The translations under genes and the position numbers were made by a program. Positions 36,687 through 44,929 of a DNA stretch of 64,000 bases are shown here, in pieces. The DNA is from Prochlorococcus marinus CUG1416 (lineage in GTDB: Bacteria; Cyanobacteriota; Cyanobacteriia; PCC-6307; Cyanobiaceae), in the NCBI RefSeq assembly GCF_017695965.1, contig NZ_JAAORM010000005.1, positions 434,001 through 498,000 on the forward strand. The letters are read 5' to 3'. A model generated the notes under the pieces. The model saw only the letters and a list, made by a program, of their open reading frames with translations. It was not told the origin of the DNA and did no database searches. Positions within the stretch are counted from its first letter, which is position 1. Every line of letters starts with the position of its first letter.

Positions 36687-37397
36687 TCAATGAATAATCT
36701 CATTATTTAATGTAAAAAGAAATTTATTGATAAATTTTTTTGTCCATTGTTCTCCAAAAAAAGATTTAAACAATTTATCTGCAGGGTCTTTTTCAAAACT
36801 GTACCTATCATATTTAATTTGATTAATCTTTATTTCTTCTGCATTTAAAAATTGATTAACAGGATTAGATTTATAAATTTTCAAATAATTATTTACAAAT
36901 GAATGGAATATATTATTTAAATCTCTATCAAGATTTAATTTATTTCCTCTACATATAATCACCCATGGGGAAAAATACTTTTTTGAATCATATATATTCT
37001 TCATTTTATTATTATCAAATGCAGAATATTTTTTCTTAATACTACCTAAACTTGAACAATATTTTTCAAGATACTTGCCTTCTTGAATTAAAGGTTGATA
37101 ATCAAGTACTGCTAATAACTTTTGAGAAGTTCCAAACCATAAAATATCCGCTCCTAAAATAGGCATTTCACTATCAAAATTTGGATATGCGACAGTATTA
37201 AACACTTGCAATTTTTTGCCACCATCTAATCTTGTTATTCGCCACTTTCTATATTCGGGAGATGAAAAAAGCCAATTTTTAATAATATATTTTGAGTCTG
37301 CATTGTGATGTTCTTTGAATTCGCTAGATATTTGTACTTCATGACCATTTAATTCATCAATATTGGTTTTAAGGAAATCAACTAATGAATCAAACAT
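36687..37397 (-). CDS. pebA: 15,16-dihydrobiliverdin:ferredoxin oxidoreductase
   Basis: Reduces biliverdin IXa to 15,16-dihydrobiliverdin with ferredoxin, first of the two PEB steps. The 236-residue product has [26 protein letters not shown] and ends with [16 protein letters not shown], both typical of ferredoxin-dependent bilin reductases. The gene lies between ho1 (6 bases upstream) and pebB (0 bases downstream), so heme can pass to PEB through one operon. Confidence 0.92.
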   Translation of the reverse strand: MFDSLVDFLKTNIDELNGHEVQISSEFKEHHNADSKYIIKNWLFSSPEYRKWRITRLDGGKKLQVFNTVAYPNFDSEMPILGADILWFGTSQKLLAVLDYQPLIQEGKYLEKYCSSLGSIKKKYSAFDNNKMKNIYDSKKYFSPWVIICRGNKLNLDRDLNNIFHSFVNNYLKIYKSNPVNQFLNAEEIKINQIKYDRYSFEKDPADKLFKSFFGEQWTKKFINKFLFTLNNEIIH

Positions 37398-37403
37398 AAA
37401 TTA

Positions 37404-38114
37404 CTAAGTCTCGGTGCTTCCTTTCCTTACTTTTTTTGTAATGTAATTAAATACAATCTTGCCTAAAACAGCAATCAAGTTACCTTCAAGCTCCTTAAAC
37501 ATTTTCATATTGTAAGTAAAAGCTTGATTAGCTTCATCAATAATTTGATCAGCAGTCTTTTGATTTATTGGAAGTTGATTCAAAGTAAGGGAATATTCTT
37601 CCTTGAATTTCTTTTCATCAGCAATTAATTCAAACTCATAAAAATTTAAACCATCATTTCCCTGCAAATTTAATGCTTTTTTAGCGATCCTTTTCAAAAT
37701 TTGTCCCCCAGATAAATCTCCTATATAGCGAGTGTAGTGGTGACCAACCAATAGTTCTGGTGATTTTTTTGCGACCTCTCGGATTCTTTCAACGTATTCT
37801 TTTGCTGAGTGAGAAATATTAATTTCATTCATCCAGTTATCACCAAAATAAAATTTAAGATCATTTACAAGAGTTTCTTTCCTGAATAATGATTTAAAAC
37901 CTATAGGTTTTATGACGGGATGTTCCTCATTGACCAGTCTTTCAATTTCTTCTTCCATAGCTTCATAAACAAAATATAAATCACTAATTAATTTTCTATA
38001 AGATTTTTTTTCAACAACTCCTTTTAAAAAACAAGCTACAAAGCCAGTATTTTCTGCCATAGTGTGGGATTTTTTTGTCCCTTCTCTTAATTGTCCTGCA
38101 AGAGCGACTGCCAT
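37404..38114 (-). CDS. ho1: Heme oxygenase
   Basis: Opens heme to biliverdin IXa, CO and iron, using ferredoxin. The 236-residue enzyme has KKSHTMAENTGFVACF, where the His is the expected proximal heme ligand near residue 16, and the distal helix GDLSGGQILKRIAKKAL. Length is typical for cyanobacterial HO1. It heads the ho1-pebA-pebB series; a 57-base gap separates it from the unknown gene upstream on the same strand. Confidence 0.95.
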   Translation of the reverse strand: MAVALAGQLREGTKKSHTMAENTGFVACFLKGVVEKKSYRKLISDLYFVYEAMEEEIERLVNEEHPVIKPIGFKSLFRKETLVNDLKFYFGDNWMNEINISHSAKEYVERIREVAKKSPELLVGHHYTRYIGDLSGGQILKRIAKKALNLQGNDGLNFYEFELIADEKKFKEEYSLTLNQLPINQKTADQIIDEANQAFTYNMKMFKELEGNLIAVLGKIVFNYITKKVRKGSTET

Positions 38115-38171
38115 ATATTTTGAATTATTTTTGTCAGTGTATTTAATCTACAAGGAAAATACATAAAACAG

Positions 38172-38603
38172 CTAATTTTTGTTACCAGCGGATGTTGTAG
38201 AGAATAGCTTATAAAGTTCTTTACAAACCAAAAAAAGGTTATCTTTTTGTTCCTTTTGCGGTAGATGAGTGCCAGTCATTTCCCAATCACCTATGGTAGC
38301 CACTCTCCATCTCTCGGAGGGAACAATCATACCTCGCATTATTATGCCCAACAATTTCGGGACTCTGTCATTATTATCATTTTCAATTCTTAATTGTAAG
38401 AGTATTGCTCTGCATTCAATAAGAGGACTCCAACCAGGGAAATGAAACGCAAAATCAATAGTATCTTGCATGGATTCATTATTTGAATTGTCCCAGGGAC
38501 TAAAGTTTACGCTTGCATCTGGAAAATATTTCCGAAACAAAGCTGCAGTAGAAGCAATTTTATTAGCTATTTCAACATTACTTACATTGGAACTCGCATT
38601 CAT
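38172..38603 (-). CDS. Conserved protein of unknown function upstream of ho1
   Basis: A soluble-looking 143-residue protein without a domain I recognise. Distinct segments are ALFRKYFPDASVNFSPWDNS, IDFAFHFPGWSPLIECRAILLQLRIE and MIVPSERWRVATIGDWEMTGTHLP. No signal peptide or membrane span. It precedes ho1 on the same strand, 57 bases away, and may share its transcript. The sequence looks constrained (Trp and Pro rich core), suggesting a real conserved protein. Confidence 0.65.
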   Translation of the reverse strand: MNASSNVSNVEIANKIASTAALFRKYFPDASVNFSPWDNSNNESMQDTIDFAFHFPGWSPLIECRAILLQLRIENDNNDRVPKLLGIIMRGMIVPSERWRVATIGDWEMTGTHLPQKEQKDNLFLVCKELYKLFSTTSAGNKN

Positions 38604-38785
38604 AAGTAGCTGAGTATTTTTTTGAAAATGACATAATTTGCTTTAACTTGCTTATTAACTACCTTTTCTTTTAATAAAGATGTTGAAATGCTGATCAATA
38701 AAGTATTCTCTATTCACATTTGACTAATAAATTTCTAGGTTTTAAAGAAAATAACTCATCGCAAATTACAATACGAGGAACTTCA

Positions 38786-38827
38786 ATGAGTTATCTTTTA
38801 TTAATTCAATGCTATGCCAAAATTTGA
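38786..38827 (+). CDS. Possible 13-codon leader peptide overlapping icd start
   Basis: ATG at 38786 is preceded by a good Shine-Dalgarno sequence, GAGGA at 38775-38779, and opens a 13-codon frame (MSYLLLIQCYAKI) that ends inside icd, 14 bases past the icd ATG, in another frame. The first bases also form the right arm of an inverted repeat (ATAACTCAT near 38751, ATGAGTTAT at 38786). Translation could influence icd initiation. Could equally be chance. Confidence 0.25.
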   Translation: MSYLLLIQCYAKI

Positions 38828-40238
38828 AAAATTAACTTTACCTAATGAAGGCGAGATAATAACTTTTAATCAAGGCAACCCTAAAGTTCCTAATAATCCA
38901 ATTGTCCCATTTATTAGGGGTGATGGTACTGGAGTTGATATTTGGCCTGCTACTCAAATCGTTCTTGATTCAGCGATTAAAAAAAGCTATGGAGATGAAA
39001 GAAAAATTAATTGGTTTAAAATCTATGCAGGCGATGAAGCTTGTGAACTTTATGGAACATATAACTATCTCCCTCAAGATACTATTGAAGCAATCAGACA
39101 CTTTGGTATAGCCATCAAAGGTCCTTTAACGACTCCCATCGGTGGAGGTATTAGATCTCTTAATGTTGCATTAAGGCAAATCTTTGATTTATATAGCTGT
39201 GTTAGACCATGCAAATATTATTCAGGCACTCCAAGCCCTCACAAAAATCCCCAAAATTTAGACGTTATTGTTTATAGAGAAAATACTGAGGATATCTACA
39301 TGGGAATTGAATGGGAAGCGGAGGATAATAATTGTCTTGAATTAATTAATCACTTAAATAACGTTGTCATACCAAAAAGTAAAAATTTAAAAAATAGATC
39401 CATACCAAACGGATCAGGTCTTGGAATAAAACCGGTGAGTAAATCTGGCAGCCAAAGGCATATTAGAAAAGCTATTGAACATGCTAAAAGATTATCAGGA
39501 GATAAACGGCATGTGACTCTTGTACATAAAGGGAATATCATGAAATATACAGAAGGTGCATTTAGAGATTGGGGATATGAATTGGCAGTAAATGAATTTA
39601 GAGAAGATTGCATTACAGAAAGAGAAAGCTGGATTTTAGATAATATTCAGAAAAATCCAGAAATTACAATTGAAAATAATGCTCGAAAAATTGAACCAGG
39701 TTTTGACAAGCTTACGAATAACAAAAAAGCATTCATTTGCGAAGAAATTAAAGAAGTTATTGCATCAATATCAAATTCTCATGGAGATGGAAAATGGAGA
39801 GAACTTATTCTTGTTGATGATCGGATAGCTGATAGTATATTTCAACAAATTCAAACTAGACCTCAAGAATATTCAATTCTTGCAACATTAAACCTTAATG
39901 GAGACTATGTTTCCGATGCAGCTGCAGCAATTGTTGGAGGCCTAGGTATGGCTCCCGGTGCAAATATTGGAGATAATGCAGCAATTTTCGAAGCTACGCA
40001 CGGTACCGCTCCAAAACATGCGGGCTTAAACAAGATTAATCCAGGCTCAGTAATTCTTAGTGGTGTAATGATGCTTGAATATTTTGGTTGGGATGAAGCA
40101 GCTAACTTAATTACTAATGGTTTAAGTAAGGCAATAGAGCAAAAAAAAGTCACCTATGATCTAGCACGCTTAATGGAACCAAAAGTAGAGCCCTTATCCT
40201 GCAGCAGTTTTGCTGAAGAAATTATCTCCAATTTCTAA
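38814..40238 (+). CDS. icd: NADP-dependent isocitrate dehydrogenase
   Basis: Makes 2-oxoglutarate, the carbon skeleton for ammonium assimilation and the nitrogen-status signal of cyanobacteria. The 474-residue enzyme begins MPKFEKLTLPNEG. Key segments are FIRGDGTGVDIWPA, GPLTTPIGGGIRSLNVALRQ (substrate Ser/Asn/Arg), YRENTEDIYMGIEW, VHKGNIMKYTEGAFRDW and the C-terminal EATHGTAPKHAG, where NADP-type residues are expected. Full length, with the insertion usual in cyanobacterial forms. Stop is 2 bases from a convergent kinase gene. Confidence 0.96.
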   Translation: MPKFEKLTLPNEGEIITFNQGNPKVPNNPIVPFIRGDGTGVDIWPATQIVLDSAIKKSYGDERKINWFKIYAGDEACELYGTYNYLPQDTIEAIRHFGIAIKGPLTTPIGGGIRSLNVALRQIFDLYSCVRPCKYYSGTPSPHKNPQNLDVIVYRENTEDIYMGIEWEAEDNNCLELINHLNNVVIPKSKNLKNRSIPNGSGLGIKPVSKSGSQRHIRKAIEHAKRLSGDKRHVTLVHKGNIMKYTEGAFRDWGYELAVNEFREDCITERESWILDNIQKNPEITIENNARKIEPGFDKLTNNKKAFICEEIKEVIASISNSHGDGKWRELILVDDRIADSIFQQIQTRPQEYSILATLNLNGDYVSDAAAAIVGGLGMAPGANIGDNAAIFEATHGTAPKHAGLNKINPGSVILSGVMMLEYFGWDEAANLITNGLSKAIEQKKVTYDLARLMEPKVEPLSCSSFAEEIISNF

Positions 40239-40240
40239 TT

Positions 40241-41587
40241 TTAAAAATTATTTTTATTTTCAAAAACTTTCCAAATATTAACCAGTGAATCTTTAGTGCC
40301 AATGTTTCCAGGATGAGTAACAATAGGAAGTTTTTCATTTTTTAGGTTATAAGTCACCACTGAAATGCCTGTTAAAATCTGTCCCTCAAGATAAACATAA
40401 TCTGCATTAAGTCCATTACTAAGAATCAAATTTGTTGTTATTCCACCTTTTGAAATCAAATATCCTATTTCATACTTCAAATCTGCGACTAATTCAGCAA
40501 TAAAACAAGCAAGTAAATTATAAAAATTAAATAGTTTAGAAGAATCTAAGGACATAAATTTTCTTGAAGTAAACAAAACAGGAGTTTTTCCTTTCTCAAA
40601 AGAAAATCTAATTTCTTTCAAAAATTTATTTTTAAACAAATTCCTTCGCTTCTGATTATTATCTGATGAAGTAATTTTAAAGAATTCAAAAACATCTAAT
40701 TCAACTGGATTGCAATTACTTATCTCTAATAAATTATTCAATTGAATTGTTGAAAGTTCTACATAAGATCCAACAATTATCAGTCCTGGAAGAAAACTCT
40801 TTTCTTTATTTCTTATTCTTAAATTAGAGAAAAACATTTCACTCTTAGAGACACTTTCTTTCTCAGAAATTGAACTTATAAAACTTGCTGCAGTTCGAAA
40901 AAGGAATTTTTTTTGTTTAATTAATTTTTTAATTACTAAAGAAAATTTTTTTAGTTGAGAATAATTTTCTACATCTACAATTACATGTTTATTATTCTTT
41001 AAGTTCTTTAGTGTTTTGAAAACAATATTATTCTCTTCATCATTTAGCATTTCGATATCTGACAATAAAAGATTTTGAATATCTTCAAAATTTATTTGCG
41101 ATTTACTCTGCTGAAATAAAAGATTCTTGACATTACTTGTCTCATATCCAAAAATTTTATCTTTTGCAAAAATTGTTTGACTAATAGGTGTTTTGTCAAC
41201 AAAATGTGATCCATTAATTGTTAATCTTTTACCCTCTATGAAAGCTGGAATATGAAAAGTAGCATCACAAGGACCTAAGCAACTATTTAGGACATTTGGC
41301 TCTAAAAAGTTATGTCCCCTAAGAGTAGAGTCTCCTCTACTTATAAAAATAATTTCTTCTTTATAAGCTAGAGAAGCTATAACGGTCTTAAGATTTGTGC
41401 AAATTTCCTCTATTGTTAATTTCGCATCATTTTCCGATAGTGACCTTGTATTAGCCAAAATAAAAAATAAATTAGATTTAGATTCAAAACCTTTGACTAA
41501 AGTTGAGCAGTCCCACTTAATAAGTAATAAGCAATCGTGAACAGTTTGAGAGCCTGTGGGGTCATCATCTATAACGACTAATTTCAT
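40241..41587 (-). CDS. Four-carbon acid sugar kinase family (DUF1537) protein
   Basis: A 448-residue protein of the DUF1537/OtnK-like kinase family, which phosphorylates four-carbon sugar acids. The N-terminal domain has VVIDDDPTGSQTV and FISRGDSTLRGHNFLE; the C-terminal domain has LIVVGSY, YLISKGGITTNLIL and the nucleotide-binding VTHPGNIGTKDSLVNIW. The partner dehydrogenase and aldolase genes that usually accompany it are not here; instead an aldose epimerase lies directly upstream on the same strand. Substrate unknown. Confidence 0.75.
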   Translation of the reverse strand: MKLVVIDDDPTGSQTVHDCLLLIKWDCSTLVKGFESKSNLFFILANTRSLSENDAKLTIEEICTNLKTVIASLAYKEEIIFISRGDSTLRGHNFLEPNVLNSCLGPCDATFHIPAFIEGKRLTINGSHFVDKTPISQTIFAKDKIFGYETSNVKNLLFQQSKSQINFEDIQNLLLSDIEMLNDEENNIVFKTLKNLKNNKHVIVDVENYSQLKKFSLVIKKLIKQKKFLFRTAASFISSISEKESVSKSEMFFSNLRIRNKEKSFLPGLIIVGSYVELSTIQLNNLLEISNCNPVELDVFEFFKITSSDNNQKRRNLFKNKFLKEIRFSFEKGKTPVLFTSRKFMSLDSSKLFNFYNLLACFIAELVADLKYEIGYLISKGGITTNLILSNGLNADYVYLEGQILTGISVVTYNLKNEKLPIVTHPGNIGTKDSLVNIWKVFENKNNF

Positions 41588-41600
41588 AAGTATTTCATAA

Positions 41601-42455
41601 TTACTTAAGAGAATTTATTTGTATTGAGGCATTTAACCTTTTACTATCATTTGAAGGAATCATAATGTTTCTAAATCCATCAACAAAAGAATTTCGGGGA
41701 CTAGTCCAAGGTTCGAGACAGATCATTCTTCTTGGAGGATCACTCCAAATAACGCCTAAATCAAAAGGATATGGATGATTTAAAGTTACCTCTCTGTTAA
41801 AAACTTTATCGCGAAAAGAGCTTCTACCGGAAGTATACATAAGTAGATCAACTCCTAAATTAATTTTGTTTAATTCATCTAAAGTATTACTTATAATGTT
41901 TCTTTCTTGATCATGACAATTACGTGGATTATCAATAAACTCTAAATTTTTGAAATCTGAAACATTAAAATAAGGATGCAAACCAAAATTTATAGGCATA
42001 GCGTTGTCTGTTTTATTATAAATCGTAATTTCAAATTCTAAACAATTAATTTTTAAGTTAACTTCAATTCTTAGTTCGAAATCGAAAGGATAATATTTTT
42101 TAGTTTTTTTAGATTCATTTAAAAATAAGCATAAAGATTTTTCATGGTCATTAAATGAGTGTTGCCATTGCAAATCCCTAGCGAAACCATGTTGTGTTAG
42201 TTGCAAATACTCTTTTCCAAATACTGAAGTAGAGGTATTGAGATTTCCACAAATGGGGAACAAGATAGGAATGCCTCCCCTAATACTTTTTGTCTTATCC
42301 ATGAATCTTTTTTCATCGAAATAAAGTATCTCTTTACCATCCGAAATCCAATTTGTAATAATACCCCCTCTTTCAGGACAAAATTTAATGTAGTTATTTT
42401 GATCTAATTGAAAGACAAAAATTCCTTGGTCTTTATTAGATAATTTAGTTTGCAC
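41601..42455 (-). CDS. Aldose 1-epimerase (galactose mutarotase) family protein
   Basis: A 284-residue beta-sandwich sugar mutarotase. The opening half holds FCPERGGIITNWISDGKEILY and RGGIPILFPICGNL; the catalytic His region is LTQHGFARDLQW and NFGLHPYFNV, and WSDPPRRMICLEPWTSPRNSF near the end holds the catalytic Glu. This pattern is closest to hexose-6-phosphate mutarotases of the YeaD group. Lies 9 bases from the hydrolase upstream and 13 from the DUF1537 gene downstream. Confidence 0.82.
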   Translation of the reverse strand: MQTKLSNKDQGIFVFQLDQNNYIKFCPERGGIITNWISDGKEILYFDEKRFMDKTKSIRGGIPILFPICGNLNTSTSVFGKEYLQLTQHGFARDLQWQHSFNDHEKSLCLFLNESKKTKKYYPFDFELRIEVNLKINCLEFEITIYNKTDNAMPINFGLHPYFNVSDFKNLEFIDNPRNCHDQERNIISNTLDELNKINLGVDLLMYTSGRSSFRDKVFNREVTLNHPYPFDLGVIWSDPPRRMICLEPWTSPRNSFVDGFRNIMIPSNDSKRLNASIQINSLK

Positions 42456-42464
42456 AATTGTTAC

Positions 42465-43364
42465 TTAAAGAGAATCAACCCAATCCAAAATATGCTGATT
42501 AACTAATTCAGGAATTTCATCATGAGGACAATGTCCAGCCTCTAGAATAATTTCCTTTGTATCCTTTGGAGTGAATTTTTTGTATAGATTTCTTTTTTTA
42601 GGGGTATTCATCCATGGATCTTTGCCTCCCCAGAGAAGTAATAATGGTGAATCTAGTTTTGCGAATAACTTATCTAAAGGTAAACCCTGAGGACCTGAGG
42701 GATTAAATACACTTCTAAAAACATTAAATGCTCCATAATCTAGAGAAGGCTTTCTTATGGACTCAACCAAAAAATCATCAACATTTTTTTTATCAACATA
42801 AACCTGATTCAAAGTTTTTTTAATATTGTTTGGATTTCTCATATTTTCAAAAATCAAACGTTGAAGAACAACATTTTTCAAAAATATCCCTGCAATTGTT
42901 TCGATAGAAGTTTGCAACATATTCTTCTTTGTAGTTTTTTCTTCACTAAAATATCCAGCAGCATTGAGTAATATGACTCCAGCATTAAGTTCATTTAATT
43001 CTGAACCAGCTGCTAAGGCTGCATAGCCACCTAATGAATTTCCCACAACAATTGTAGGTTTTCTTATTTTCTCTTTTACGTAAGCTATAACCTGATCTTT
43101 CCATAAAGATCCTGAGTATTCAACATCTTGAGGCTTAGGACTTTTTCCAAAACCAAGTAGGTCCATCGCATGAACTTCATATTTGTTGCTCAAAGTAGGG
43201 ATATTGAATCTCCAATGATCCGTAGAAGCCCCGAAACCATGAATTAATAAAATTGCACATTCTTTTGAGGTATTTTCTGGCTTAGCTGAAACAGTATATA
43301 TTGGGTAATTTAAAAAATTCCAGTCATAATTTAAATCACTATTTATTAGAGCTGATTTTTCCAT
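42465..43364 (-). CDS. Alpha/beta-fold hydrolase, substrate unknown
   Basis: A 299-residue serine hydrolase. The oxyanion-hole motif is LLIHGFGASTDHWRFN, the nucleophile elbow VVGNSLGGYAALA (Ser), the acid region LLLWGGKDPWM (Asp) and the catalytic His is in LEAGHCPHDEIPELV. The triad is complete. It resembles the plant/cyanobacterial group that includes chlorophyll dephytylases, but that is only a similarity of pattern. It starts 42 bases after the antiporter stop on the same strand. Confidence 0.8.
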   Translation of the reverse strand: MEKSALINSDLNYDWNFLNYPIYTVSAKPENTSKECAILLIHGFGASTDHWRFNIPTLSNKYEVHAMDLLGFGKSPKPQDVEYSGSLWKDQVIAYVKEKIRKPTIVVGNSLGGYAALAAGSELNELNAGVILLNAAGYFSEEKTTKKNMLQTSIETIAGIFLKNVVLQRLIFENMRNPNNIKKTLNQVYVDKKNVDDFLVESIRKPSLDYGAFNVFRSVFNPSGPQGLPLDKLFAKLDSPLLLLWGGKDPWMNTPKKRNLYKKFTPKDTKEIILEAGHCPHDEIPELVNQHILDWVDSL

Positions 43365-43406
43365 TACTTATAATTATATGCTTAACAATTCTAATAAAAT
43401 TATTTA

Positions 43407-44774
43407 CTAAAGAAGACCAACAGGATCAGCTGCAACATCATCTGATATTTTATTACCACCACCTGGTGTCTTATCTTTTAAAACGATTCTTAAAAGAACA
43501 GGAGCCAGAAATGTCGTACCAATAACCATTAATAAAATTGCTGCTTCAAGTGAGGGAGTAAGAAGACCAGCGCTTGTACCTAGACCAAGGAATATTAAAC
43601 CAACCTCTCCTCTAGGCATCATCCCTAAACCTACAACTAGTCTATTGGTAGGTTTATCACTTGAAAATACCCATCCAGCTGCAATTTTTCCAATAATTGC
43701 AACAACCAACAAAAATCCTGCGACTACAAGAGCTGATCTACTTGTTGGATCAAGAGGATTGATAACTGATAAATCCATTCCAGCTCCAACTAATACGAAG
43801 AAAATGGTTGCAAATAATGATACTAAAGGTAAAACTGATTGTTGAATAGCATGATTATTTTTAGAACTACTAAGAATCAATCCAGCGGCAAAAGCACCTA
43901 AAGCCGCCTCTAACCCAATTGCTGTTGCCACGAAACAACACAATACAAGTATCACAAAAGACGCTACCACAACAGCACCAGGAGCCTTTAATCTATCTAA
44001 TAGCCAATCAAAACCTGGTGCTGCTGTTCGACTTAATGCAATAGCCGCAATAACAAATACTACAGCTGCTGCTACTAATTTCACGATAGGAGCAATTTCT
44101 AAAGAACCTCCAGCAGCAAGAGCTACAACAACTGCGAGAATAACAATACCCAAAATATCGTCTAGAACTGCAGCACCAATAACAATCTGTCCTTCTCTAG
44201 TTTTCAAATATCCTAATTCACCGAAAACACTTGCAGTAATACCTATACTTGTAGCTGTCATAGATGCTCCAGCAAATACTGATGGAATTAGATCTACTTG
44301 GAAAATAAACATTAATCCAAGAGTTCCAAAAGCAAACGGTAAAATGACCCCAGCCATAGCAACAGTAAAAGCCTGTGCACCTACAGCCACCAATTCTTCT
44401 AACTCACTTTCTAAGCCTGTTAAAAATAAAAGTGCATATAAGCCAAGTGTTGCTACTGCTTGTAGGGATGGAAAACTTTCGAAATAAACATCAGGTACTG
44501 CCTCAGGGGGAATAGAAGCTAATGAACTAATAAAATTTACAAGCCCTTCATTTAGTTCAGTTCCAGCGGAGGGTGGAATCAACAGGTGGAATCCCGATGC
44601 TCCTATTACTACTCCTGCAAGAAGCTCACCTACAATCGTTGGTAAACTTAGTCTTACTAATACTTCTGCCAATGCTCTTGCAGCTAAAAATATCAATAGA
44701 AATCTTATAACTCCTATCAACGTTTCAGCAACTTCTAAATCATGTGCACTTAATTCAGCAAGTAAAGAATACAT
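43407..44774 (-). CDS. Na+/H+ antiporter, CPA2 (NapA/Kef) family
   Basis: An integral membrane protein of 455 residues with about twelve hydrophobic segments. Family signatures are LPTIVGELLAGVVIGASG, LYALLFLTGLESELEELV, ATSIGITASVFGELG, GAAVLDDILGIVILAVVV (with the paired Asp of ion-translocating CPA2 proteins) and MMPRGEVGLIFLGLG. There is no C-terminal TrkA-N domain, which favours an antiporter over a Kef potassium channel. Important for ion balance in seawater. First gene of a minus-strand run with a hydrolase, an epimerase and a kinase. Confidence 0.85.
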   Translation of the reverse strand: MYSLLAELSAHDLEVAETLIGVIRFLLIFLAARALAEVLVRLSLPTIVGELLAGVVIGASGFHLLIPPSAGTELNEGLVNFISSLASIPPEAVPDVYFESFPSLQAVATLGLYALLFLTGLESELEELVAVGAQAFTVAMAGVILPFAFGTLGLMFIFQVDLIPSVFAGASMTATSIGITASVFGELGYLKTREGQIVIGAAVLDDILGIVILAVVVALAAGGSLEIAPIVKLVAAAVVFVIAAIALSRTAAPGFDWLLDRLKAPGAVVVASFVILVLCCFVATAIGLEAALGAFAAGLILSSSKNNHAIQQSVLPLVSLFATIFFVLVGAGMDLSVINPLDPTSRSALVVAGFLLVVAIIGKIAAGWVFSSDKPTNRLVVGLGMMPRGEVGLIFLGLGTSAGLLTPSLEAAILLMVIGTTFLAPVLLRIVLKDKTPGGGNKISDDVAADPVGLL

Positions 44775-44929
44775 ATGAAACTCGAGAAAAAAATAAACTA
44801 CATAATTGGAAGATAGTTTATTGAGGGCCCACTTTAAGAACTATGTAAAAAAAAAGCAAAAATACTCAACAAGTGTGGATCTGAAGTTACAACAAAGAAA
44901 TTTTCTAAAACATGGCTAATGTCTGATAT

